Shown: positions 1 through 6,217 of the stretch, in pieces
How positions within the stretch are numbered: position 1 is the stretch's first letter
Layout: each line of letters opens with the position of its first letter
Program-made: the position numbers and the translations under genes
Source: Kiloniellaceae bacterium
GTDB lineage: Bacteria; Pseudomonadota; Alphaproteobacteria; Kiloniellales; Kiloniellaceae
NCBI GenBank assembly: GCA_021776145.1
Contig: JAJFGM010000858.1
Coordinates: 1 to 11,557, forward strand
Reading direction: 5' to 3'
Length of the DNA: 11,557 bases
Notes under the pieces: generated by a model
What the model was told of the DNA's origin: nothing
Database searches by the model: none
The model's input: only the letters and a program-made list of their open reading frames with translations

Positions 1-35
1 CCTTGGGCTTTCACCACCCTGTGATCCAAAAACCC

Positions 36-65
36 TTGAGATTCGTAACAGAATTACCATATGAT
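36..65 (+). promoter_or_regulatory. candidate rpoH promoter P1 (sigma70-like)
   Basis: TTGAGA at 36-41 and TATGAT at 60-65 each match the housekeeping consensus at five of six positions, with an 18-nt spacer. It would start transcription near position 72 and give a leader of about 175 nt before rpoH. This is a consensus match by eye only; no start-site data are available. Confidence 0.45.
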
Positions 66-99
66 TTGAGGGACTTGGTGGGAAAATTAGAGACGTTGT

Positions 100-142
100 A
101 AAAAAAATTAAACTTGACTAATTTGGTCATCTTTAGGATGAT
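100..142 (+). promoter_or_regulatory. candidate rpoH promoter P2 with upstream A-tract
   Basis: TTGACT at 114-119 is followed after 17 nt by GATGAT at 137-142, a good -35 with a weaker -10. A run of eight A residues (100-107) and the following AT-rich stretch lie directly upstream, where an UP element would sit. With P1 this would give rpoH two promoters, as is common for this gene. Because the -35 reads CTTGAC, an alternative sigma factor, including RpoH itself, could also use it; that is inference. Confidence 0.4.
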
Positions 143-168
143 CAATCGTTGGGAGGACTAACTGCGCG

Positions 169-183
169 GCGCCGATACGGCGC
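169..183 (+). other. short GC hairpin in the rpoH leader
   Basis: GCGCC (169-173) and GGCGC (179-183) form a 5-bp stem with a GATAC loop, in a GC-rich stretch that contrasts with the AT-rich DNA before 150. It ends about 50 nt before the ribosome binding site and does not pair with it. I see no ROSE-type thermometer motif next to the Shine-Dalgarno sequence. Confidence 0.3.
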
Positions 184-246
184 GGCTTACGAACCGGCTG
201 CCCTCCGCGGCCACCCCCAGCAGTCACCCATTGGAGAAAGTTAGGT

Positions 247-1131
247 ATGGCGATTTCAAAAGTTCCGGCTCTGGTTCCCGAAGGCAACCTCAGTTCCTAC
301 CTTCAGGACATTCGCAAGTTCCCCATGCTCACCCAAGACCAGGAGTACACGCTGGCCAAGGCATGGCGTGAACGCGGCGAACTGGATTCGGCACATCAGC
401 TGGTGACCTCCCACCTGCGCCTCGTGGCGAAGATCGCCATGGGCTATCGCGGCTACGGCCTGCCGGTGTCGGAGCTCATTTCCGAGGGCAATGTCGGCAT
501 GATGCAGGCCGTCAAGCGCTTCGACCCTGAGCGCGGCTTCCGTTTGGCGACCTACGCCATGTGGTGGATCCGCGCCTCGATCCAGGAATACATCCTGCAT
601 TCCTGGTCGCTGGTGAAGATGGGCACCACGGCGTCGCAGAAAAAGCTGTTCTTTAACCTGCGCAAGCTCAAGGGCCAGATCAAGGCCGTCGAAGAAGGCG
701 ACCTGCACCCGGAGAACGTCTCCAAGATCGCCGAGACCCTGGGTGTCCCGGAGCAGGACGTGATCTCGATGAACCGCCGGCTGGCGGCGCCGGACCATTC
801 GCTGAACGCCCCCTTGCGCATCGACGGCGACGGTGAGTGGCAGGATTGGCTCGAGGACGAGAACGACAATCAGGAAGTGATCTTCGCCGAGAGCGAAGAG
901 CTCGACAAGCGCCGCCAGCTGCTCAACGCCGCCATGCAGTGTCTGAACGACCGCGAGCGCCACATCCTGCAGGAGCGGCGCCTGAAAGACGATCCGACGA
1001 CGCTGGAAGAGCTGTCGCAGGAATATGGCATCAGCCGCGAGCGCGTCCGTCAGATCGAAGTTCGGGCCTTCGAGAAGCTGCAAAAGGCGATCCGCAACGC
1101 CGCCATCGAGGAACGCCTGGCGACGAATTAG
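247..1131 (+). CDS. rpoH: RNA polymerase sigma-32 (heat-shock) factor RpoH
   Basis: Heat-shock sigma factor that directs RNA polymerase to chaperone and protease promoters. At 294 residues it has the usual RpoH length. Region 2 spans about 50-124, with the core-binding stretch QLVTSHLRLVAKIA, then ELISEGNVGMMQAVKRFDP and the promoter-melting aromatic segment ATYAMWWIRASIQEYI. The diagnostic RpoH box QKKLFFNLR is at 131-139; it is the segment tied to DnaK/FtsH control of sigma-32 in E. coli. Region 4.2 is a helix-turn-helix near 252-282 (TLEELSQEYGISRERVRQIE). The ATG at 247 has GGAGAAAG at 233-240, a clear ribosome binding site with 6-nt spacing. Two candidate promoters lie upstream. Many alphaproteobacteria carry more than one rpoH; whether this is the only copy cannot be told here. 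Confidence 0.97.
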   Translation: MAISKVPALVPEGNLSSYLQDIRKFPMLTQDQEYTLAKAWRERGELDSAHQLVTSHLRLVAKIAMGYRGYGLPVSELISEGNVGMMQAVKRFDPERGFRLATYAMWWIRASIQEYILHSWSLVKMGTTASQKKLFFNLRKLKGQIKAVEEGDLHPENVSKIAETLGVPEQDVISMNRRLAAPDHSLNAPLRIDGDGEWQDWLEDENDNQEVIFAESEELDKRRQLLNAAMQCLNDRERHILQERRLKDDPTTLEELSQEYGISRERVRQIEVRAFEKLQKAIRNAAIEERLATN

Positions 1132-1141
1132 GGCGGATTCA

Positions 1142-1182
1142 CCGGGTCAATGGATCGCCGCTGGCGATTCCATGTGACCCGG
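1142..1182. repeat. 41-nt imperfect palindrome after rpoH; hairpin terminator or intergenic repeat
   Basis: The outer arms CCGGGTCA (1142-1149) and TGACCCGG (1175-1182) are perfect complements. Inside them TGG plus ATCGCC (1151-1159) pairs with GGCGAT plus CCA (1163-1172) with a single bulged T, leaving a 3-nt loop. That makes about 17 bp of stem. It starts 11 nt after the rpoH stop, where a terminator is expected, but no T-run follows (ATCTGCTCTAGG comes next), so it is not a textbook intrinsic terminator. The hairpin plus a TCTGCTCTAG-like tail resembles, from memory, dispersed intergenic repeats of alphaproteobacteria; I cannot confirm this from one copy. Confidence 0.6.
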
Positions 1183-1330
1183 ATCTGCTCTAGGCACGGA
1201 CGTCCGCATCAGGCCATCGAACCGGATTCCCAGAACGGCGCAAAAGCTGAACCGCGCAACGGCTGAGCTGCCTCGATTTCCAGTCCGCTCCTCATTGCTC
1301 CAGCGGACCGGCGCGGGTAAAAGCTGTGCC

Positions 1331-2047
1331 ATGAACAGACAGCACGGCAGCCCGGTGTCCGATCTTGTGGACGCCGCCGAAATCCATATGTCGCCGCTTT
1401 GGTGGCTGTGGCTGCCGCTGGCGGCCGCGCTGTTTCTGGCCCTGACCACGCACTTCGCACAGGGATTCTACGCCGACTGGATCATCCGCGAGGACCGCGG
1501 CGCGCTCGAACTCGCGCATGTGGTCATTCCGCTTGCCGGGCTGGTCTGGGCCCTGCGCATCCTGGCGTTGCCGCGGCTGCGCCAACAGCCCTGGCTCTAC
1601 GTCTGGTTCGGGCTGGCGGCGCTCGGCTGTCTCTTCATCGCCGGCGAGGAGGCCAGCTGGGGCCAGCACTACCTCGGCTGGGCGACCCCGGATAATTGGC
1701 GAGCCGTCAACGACCAGGGCGAAACCAACCTGCACAACACCAGTTCATGGTTCGACCAGAAACCGCGCCTGCTGCTCGAGATCGGCATTATCGTTGGTGG
1801 CATCCTGCTGCCGTTGGCGGCTCTGTGGCGGCCCGGCCTGCGCGGCCGCGGCCTGGCGCCCATTCTGCCGCCGCTGCTCTGTCTGCCCGTCGCGCTGCTC
1901 GCCGAGGCAAGCCGCCTGTCGGAACGCCTGTTACAGTTGAGCGGCGGCGACTTCCGTCTCTTCACGCGCTCCAGCGAAGTGCAGGAGCTCTACTTCTATG
2001 CCTTCATCCTGCTCTATCTGGTCGTCCTGCGGCGGCGCTTGTCCTGA
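1331..2047 (+). CDS. six-helix integral membrane protein with GEExSWGQ...NLHN signature, function unknown
   Basis: A polytopic inner-membrane protein with no assigned function. With the ATG at 1331 it has 238 residues and about six hydrophobic helices, near 24-42, 61-81, 88-104, 147-166, 175-193 and 218-233. Between helices 3 and 4 is the most distinctive part: GEEASWGQ (105-112) followed by a loop with N-x-Q-x-E-x-NLHN (127-136). I recall the same combination, usually GEEISWGQ with a NLHN loop, in uncharacterised membrane proteins of several phyla, but know of no tested function. The acidic, Trp and His residues could form a polar or metal site; that is inference. The start is uncertain: TTG at 1295 and ATG at 1388 are in frame, and none has a strong ribosome binding site. 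It ends 2 nt from the convergent gene's stop. Confidence 0.7.
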   Translation: MNRQHGSPVSDLVDAAEIHMSPLWWLWLPLAAALFLALTTHFAQGFYADWIIREDRGALELAHVVIPLAGLVWALRILALPRLRQQPWLYVWFGLAALGCLFIAGEEASWGQHYLGWATPDNWRAVNDQGETNLHNTSSWFDQKPRLLLEIGIIVGGILLPLAALWRPGLRGRGLAPILPPLLCLPVALLAEASRLSERLLQLSGGDFRLFTRSSEVQELYFYAFILLYLVVLRRRLS

Positions 2048-2049
2048 AC

Positions 2050-2631
2050 TCAGGCTGCCGCCTCTGCCCCGTCTTGTGCTGTTTCTTCGGCGTCCGGCTC
2101 TTCGGCCCCGACCTCGTCGGCGAATTCCTCGTCGGTTCCATCGGCAACTTCGGGACCCCACTCCTTGATCAGGGCGCGTTGCTTGCGGCGCAGGATATGC
2201 ACGCGGCCAGACGTGGTCACCGCATAATAATAGGAAACGATCGGCGACATGCCGAGGTAGACCAAATAGCCGACGCCAGCGGCGCCATAGGATTCCAACC
2301 AGGTCGACAGGTCGCCCAGGACATAGAAAGCCACGCTTTGGGACTGTTCCAGCTGCCACAGGCGGACGATGGCCGGCAGACTGCCACAGCCATTGAGCAG
2401 GCCGATCGTGATCGTCAAGTACCTGGCGCGCGAACGGTCGAACAGATAGGCGACAACGGTCGGCGCCATGGTCGCGCCCAAGAGTATCAGCGTCGGATAG
2501 ACCACGTAGGCCATCGGCAAGGCGGCAAGAAGAAAGGTCAGCTTCAATCCCATCGGGGTACTTTTTTTCTTGCCCGGCCGGGCTTGACTCGCCGCCTGGT
2601 TCGGCATTGCCGGTGCTGCTTTTTTTGCCAT
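2050..2631 (-). CDS. small membrane protein with acidic C-terminal tail, function unknown
   Basis: A 193-residue protein I do not recognise as a named family. The N-terminus (1-30) is basic, with AKK at 2-4 and KKK at 21-23. Hydrophobic segments follow at about 31-63 (long enough for a tight two-helix hairpin), 72-90 and 114-136. The last 33 residues contain 14 Asp/Glu and no Lys or Arg. It starts 13 nt after the stop of the pseudokinase gene, with a GGCAGGGCGGG ribosome binding site just before the ATG, so the two are almost certainly one transcript and may work together at the membrane. Two seven-A runs occur in its first 25 codons, striking in such GC-rich DNA. An in-frame ATG at codon 27 could restart translation after both. 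Confidence 0.75.
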   Translation of the reverse strand: MAKKAAPAMPNQAASQARPGKKKSTPMGLKLTFLLAALPMAYVVYPTLILLGATMAPTVVAYLFDRSRARYLTITIGLLNGCGSLPAIVRLWQLEQSQSVAFYVLGDLSTWLESYGAAGVGYLVYLGMSPIVSYYYAVTTSGRVHILRRKQRALIKEWGPEVADGTDEEFADEVGAEEPDAEETAQDGAEAAA

Positions 2632-2644
2632 CCCGCCCTGCCCG

Positions 2645-4681
2645 TCAGAACGCGTAGTAGGCGGTCAGAATTACCAGCGCGGTCCCGGCTAAGATCGACG
2701 ATACGACGCTCGCCGACTGTTGCGCGCTGCGCCTGACATATTTCTGGTTGGTCATGCCGCCGCCCATCAACCAAGCGACTTCGCGCGCCAGGTTGCCAAA
2801 GGCGGTCCGCGCGGCGGCAAACCCGGTGGTGTCCTGCAGGCGTTCTTGAATGTTGTCGACGTTGGCTACAAGCAGCGACAGGTTGCCTCCTTCGACAAGG
2901 GCGTCGAGCCGCCTATTGACCAGTTCGCGGGTCTCTCGGTTGTGGAAGGTCTCGACCACAGGCGACAGCAGTTGGCGGAACCATCCCGAAAGGTTCGGCG
3001 CGTTCGGAGCACTGGCAATCTCTTGCACTTCCGCCAGGAGACGCAGCATGGCAAGGACGTGGGATGCAGGAGAGTCCGCATGATTCAAGGCGCTGACTTC
3101 GCGGCTTACCAATTCCGGGTGGGCCGTGGCGCAAAAGGCGCTGATGTGGCGGTCGATCGGCACCTTGTCCGATACGTCGCCCTGGGCAAGGCGCTCAAGG
3201 GATTGAATCAGGTCTTCGAAATCGGCGGTGTACTCCTGTACCAGGAGCGGGCTCTGGCACGGCCAACCGGGACAGAACTCGTAGAGCATGCGCTCGACGC
3301 CGAAACCGTGCGAATCCTTGCTGAGGAAGAGGATGACCGATTCGAAGAGCTTGCGCAGCGAGAGATAATCCGGCCGCACCTTAAGCTGCGCCTCCATGTA
3401 GTGGTTCGGCAGCTTATTCTCGATGATCTCGATGTAGTTGGCGCGAAATCCTTCGTCTTGAAACTTGATTCCAAGCAGCAGGGGCAGCCCCTCGACGCGC
3501 GCCGAGATGTTCTTGTAGCGCAGCGGCGCCTCGGGATCGAGGATCATCAGGACTCGCGACAGCAAACGATCGTTGAGCTGCTCTGGCGAGCCGTAGGCTG
3601 CTGCCGACATGGTGGTCATACGGAGTTGCTCGGCAAGCTCCTCGTTGCCCAGGCTGCGCCGCACCCAGCTCTCCAGTTGCCCGCTTTCGATCAGTTCGAT
3701 CGCCGCCGTCCAGTTCAAGCCCATGTCGTAGGACAGGCTGGGCGCCGTCAGATACTCCTTGCCGTAGAACACCAGGGGTCGCGCGGCCTTGGGCGGAAAA
3801 GCGGCCTGTTTGGGACTGAGATGGCGACCACTCAACCACATGAAGATGTCGTTGCTTTTCCAGCGTTCGGCCGGGTCGTCGCACAGCAGGCCACGCAGCA
3901 CCTCGACCATGGGCAGGGAGGGGCGCAGGTCCCCCGCGAGGGTGCCGTAGGACCCCTTCTTGATCTTTGAGCGAATGATATCCTCGTCGCTCATATCGGC
4001 GCAGGGAGTCAGGCCGCCGAGCAAGGTCACGATAAGAACGCCAAGCGCATAGATGTCGTCGGCAGGCCGTCCGTTGCCTCGACCTTCGGGCATTGCCATG
4101 CCGTTAGCGACGGTTTCGTATATGACGGATTGATACAGTGCCGGCGGATTACTGACGCATTCGCCGAGCAGGATCTGACTCTCGTTGGCGTCATTGTAAA
4201 AAATATTGTCGGCGCGTATCGAACGGTGGCAGATGTTGCGTTCGGCCAGGTCGCGCAGCACCGGCGCCATCGGCTGCAGCAGGCGGGTGATGATTTCTTC
4301 TTCGCGCCAGGGCTTGATTGGCACGTCCGCCTCCGGCATCACCCGTTTGCCGGCGGGAATGTCAAAAACCATGGCCAATCTGCGGCCGCTCTCGGGCGGC
4401 CAGAAGACGACGGCCGCATCGATCGGCTTCATCATCAGCATGTTCGGCATGCGGCGCAACGCCGGGACCGTATCTATCCGTGGACGCAAATCGCGACGAC
4501 AGATCAGCGCGAATACGGCGCGATTGCCGCCGCGCATGTCGGTTGCCGCATAGGCCTTTACGCCGGGCGAATCCAAGTGAGGCAACGGCGATTGCGGATG
4601 CAGCTCGAAACTGCCGTGAACGACGACACGCGTTGATTTATTGTCGGTAGACGCTTGCTGATGGCTGCTGGACTCGGTCAT
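2645..4681 (-). CDS. membrane-anchored pseudokinase (protein-kinase fold lacking catalytic residues)
   Basis: A 678-residue protein with a Ser/Thr-kinase-like domain at about 20-285. Structural landmarks are kept: HR of the HRD motif (152-153) and its downstream Asn (N159) in HRSIRADNIF, a PE that fits the APE motif (198-199), DDIYALGV (208-215) for subdomain IX, and DPAERW with Arg273 for subdomain XI. The catalytic ones are not: no glycine-rich loop, Ile60 where the ATP lysine is expected (FALI), Ser154 for the catalytic Asp, and GEC (173-175) for DFG. I therefore read it as a pseudokinase. Residues 286-655 are an apparently helical region I cannot assign. Residues 656-676 are hydrophobic, followed by only two residues, so it is probably a tail-anchored cytoplasmic protein. 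The ATG at 4681 has only a weak GGAA upstream. The next gene follows after 13 nt. Confidence 0.85.
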   Translation of the reverse strand: MTESSSHQQASTDNKSTRVVVHGSFELHPQSPLPHLDSPGVKAYAATDMRGGNRAVFALICRRDLRPRIDTVPALRRMPNMLMMKPIDAAVVFWPPESGRRLAMVFDIPAGKRVMPEADVPIKPWREEEIITRLLQPMAPVLRDLAERNICHRSIRADNIFYNDANESQILLGECVSNPPALYQSVIYETVANGMAMPEGRGNGRPADDIYALGVLIVTLLGGLTPCADMSDEDIIRSKIKKGSYGTLAGDLRPSLPMVEVLRGLLCDDPAERWKSNDIFMWLSGRHLSPKQAAFPPKAARPLVFYGKEYLTAPSLSYDMGLNWTAAIELIESGQLESWVRRSLGNEELAEQLRMTTMSAAAYGSPEQLNDRLLSRVLMILDPEAPLRYKNISARVEGLPLLLGIKFQDEGFRANYIEIIENKLPNHYMEAQLKVRPDYLSLRKLFESVILFLSKDSHGFGVERMLYEFCPGWPCQSPLLVQEYTADFEDLIQSLERLAQGDVSDKVPIDRHISAFCATAHPELVSREVSALNHADSPASHVLAMLRLLAEVQEIASAPNAPNLSGWFRQLLSPVVETFHNRETRELVNRRLDALVEGGNLSLLVANVDNIQERLQDTTGFAAARTAFGNLAREVAWLMGGGMTNQKYVRRSAQQSASVVSSILAGTALVILTAYYAF

Positions 4682-4715
4682 GCCGTTCCGGGATCTATTG
4701 TCTATGTTTCACGCT

Positions 4716-4766
4716 CTGAGCCAGACGGCGGGGCGCGCGCGACGCCGCTGCCGAAGCCGGGCTCAG
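4716..4766 (-). other. inverted repeat in the pseudokinase leader
   Basis: CTGAGCC (4716-4722) and GGCTCAG (4760-4766) are perfect complements. Between them CGGCG and CGCCG can form an inner stem around a GC-only alternating core. It lies 35-85 nt upstream of the pseudokinase start. A TATATT on the - strand (4775-4780) could be a -10 just beyond it, but no convincing -35 is visible. Function unknown; it may be a structured leader. Confidence 0.3.
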
Positions 4767-4825
4767 TAAAGCCAAATATAGGAAATAGAACGTTAATGCC
4801 GGCGCCGTGACGCGCGGCATTCCGC

Positions 4826-4850
4826 CCACCTCGGCGCCGCGGCGCGGTGG
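4826..4850. other. GC-rich hairpin between purA and the pseudokinase gene
   Basis: CCACC (4826-4830) pairs with GGTGG (4846-4850), and GCGCC (4834-4838) with GGCGC (4841-4845), with a 3-nt bulge on one side. There is no T-run on either side, so it is not an intrinsic terminator by itself. It could slow or separate transcription between purA and the pseudokinase gene, both on the - strand. Confidence 0.3.
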
Positions 4851-4867
4851 TCCCCCACGGCGTGCCG

Positions 4868-4901
4868 AAAAAAACTCGTTAAGGAAGATTTTTTGTGAGT
4901 T
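4868..4901 (-). terminator. weak candidate intrinsic terminator of hisZ-purA
   Basis: Read on the - strand, AACTC (4901-4897) is followed by a long AT-rich loop, GAGTT (4877-4873) and a run of seven T residues (4874-4868). It lies 18 nt past the purA stop, in the right place and orientation. The stem is only 5 bp and its loop of about 19 nt is large, so it is a weak example. Confidence 0.35.
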
Positions 4902-4918
4902 ATTCTATTGATGATAGA

Positions 4919-6211
4919 TCAGTCGGCGAAGGGATCGCGCACCAGGATGGTATCGTCGCGTTCCGGACTGGTCGATAAAAGCGCCACGGGCACCTCGATC
5001 AACTCTTCCACACGCCGGATGTATTTGACCGCGCTGGCTGGCAGGTCGGCCCAGGAACGCGCGCCGCGGGTGCTCTCGGACCAGCCGGGCAGAGTTTCAT
5101 AAACCGGCAGGGCGGCGGCCTGTCGCGCGGCAAGCGCCGGCAGGTGGGCACAGCGTTCGCCATCGATCAAGTAGCCCGTGCAGACCTTCAGTTCTTCCAG
5201 ACCGTCGAGCACGTCAAGCTTGGTCAACGCGATGCCATCGATTCCGCCGACCTTGGCGGCTTGGCGCACCATCACGGCGTCGAACCAACCGCAGCGACGC
5301 TGCCGGCCGGTGACGACACCAAATTCATGGCCGCGTTCGCCTAGGATACGGCCGACTTCGTCGTGCAATTCCGTGGGGAAGGGGCCAGAGCCGACCCGCG
5401 TGGTGTAGGCCTTGGTGATGCCCAGCACAAAATCCAGGGCACGCGGGCCAATGCCGGCGCCGGACGCGGCTTGGCCGGCCACGGTGTTCGACGAGGTGAC
5501 GAAGGGATAAGTGCCGTGATCGACATCAAGCATCGCCCCTTGCGCGCCTTCGAAGAGTATGCGCTGACCCTGGCATTGGATTAGGTCCAGGCGCTCCCAC
5601 ACACGGTCGGCGAAGGGCAGCAGCCGCGGCGCGATCCGCAGCAACTCGCCGACCAGTTCGTCGCGCCGATACTCCGGCTCGCCAAGCCCGCGCAGCAAGG
5701 CATTGTTGTGTACCAGCAGGGCCTCGATCCGCGCTTGCAGGGCATCGCGATCGGCCAGATCGCAAAAGCGCACGGCGCGACGCCCGACCTTGTCCTCGTA
5801 AGCGGGACCGATGCCGCGGCCGGTGGTGCCGATTTTTGCGCTGCCGCTGGCGGCCTCGCGGGCGCGGTCGACGGCGCCGTGCATGGGCAGGATCAGGGCC
5901 GCGTTCTCCGCGACCTTAAGCGTTTCCGGTCCGATGTCGACGCCCTGTCCGGCCAGCTTGTCGAGCTCCTCGAGCAGGGCCCAAGGGTCGATGACCACGC
6001 CGTTGCCGATGATCGACAGCTTATTCGGCCTGACGACGCCCGAGGGCAGCAGCGACAGTTTGTAGGTTTTGCCGTCGATGACCAGGGTATGCCCGGCGTT
6101 GTGTCCGCCCTGATAGCGCACCACCACGTCGGCACGCTCGGAAAGCCAGTCGACGATCTTGCCCTTGCCTTCGTCTCCCCATTGGGAGCCCACCACGACA
6201 ACGTTGGCCAT
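4919..6211 (-). CDS. purA: adenylosuccinate synthetase PurA
   Basis: Catalyses the GTP-dependent joining of IMP and aspartate to adenylosuccinate, the first committed step to AMP, in the cytoplasm. Length 430 is normal for bacterial PurA. The N-terminal signature WGDEGKGK (11-18) carries the catalytic Asp13, and GGHNAGHT (35-42) carries His41. The IMP-binding TTGRGIGP is at 129-136, the EGAQGAMLDVDHGTYPF segment starts at 221, SGPFPTE at 275-281, the aspartate-loop region TGRQRRCGW at 301-309, and the guanine-contacting TKLD at 330-333. All expected residues are present. The ATG at 6211 follows the hisZ stop by 6 nt, and its likely ribosome binding site GAGGAA sits inside the last hisZ codons, so the two are translationally coupled. 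Confidence 0.97.
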   Translation of the reverse strand: MANVVVVGSQWGDEGKGKIVDWLSERADVVVRYQGGHNAGHTLVIDGKTYKLSLLPSGVVRPNKLSIIGNGVVIDPWALLEELDKLAGQGVDIGPETLKVAENAALILPMHGAVDRAREAASGSAKIGTTGRGIGPAYEDKVGRRAVRFCDLADRDALQARIEALLVHNNALLRGLGEPEYRRDELVGELLRIAPRLLPFADRVWERLDLIQCQGQRILFEGAQGAMLDVDHGTYPFVTSSNTVAGQAASGAGIGPRALDFVLGITKAYTTRVGSGPFPTELHDEVGRILGERGHEFGVVTGRQRRCGWFDAVMVRQAAKVGGIDGIALTKLDVLDGLEELKVCTGYLIDGERCAHLPALAARQAAALPVYETLPGWSESTRGARSWADLPASAVKYIRRVEELIEVPVALLSTSPERDDTILVRDPFAD

Positions 6212-6217
6212 TGGATT

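Noticed and set aside
211..249. ROSE-type or fourU RNA thermometer at the rpoH start
   Set aside because: I looked for sequence complementary to GGAGAAAG with the typical U-rich or UUGCU motif next to it and found only short, weak pairings (for example CTCC near 203).
256..1083. 275-codon open frame antisense to rpoH
   Set aside because: rpoH is unmistakable on the other strand; the antisense translation shows no family features.
1696..2736. 346-codon + strand frame spanning the convergent gene ends
   Set aside because: It runs through two well-supported genes in other frames, and its translation is Arg/Ala/Pro-rich shadow sequence.
2720..3970. Long open frame of 416 codons on the + strand, antisense to the pseudokinase gene
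   Set aside because: It lies wholly inside the opposite-strand gene, has no recognisable motif or ribosome binding site, and is rich in His, Arg and Gly as expected of a mirror frame in GC-rich DNA.
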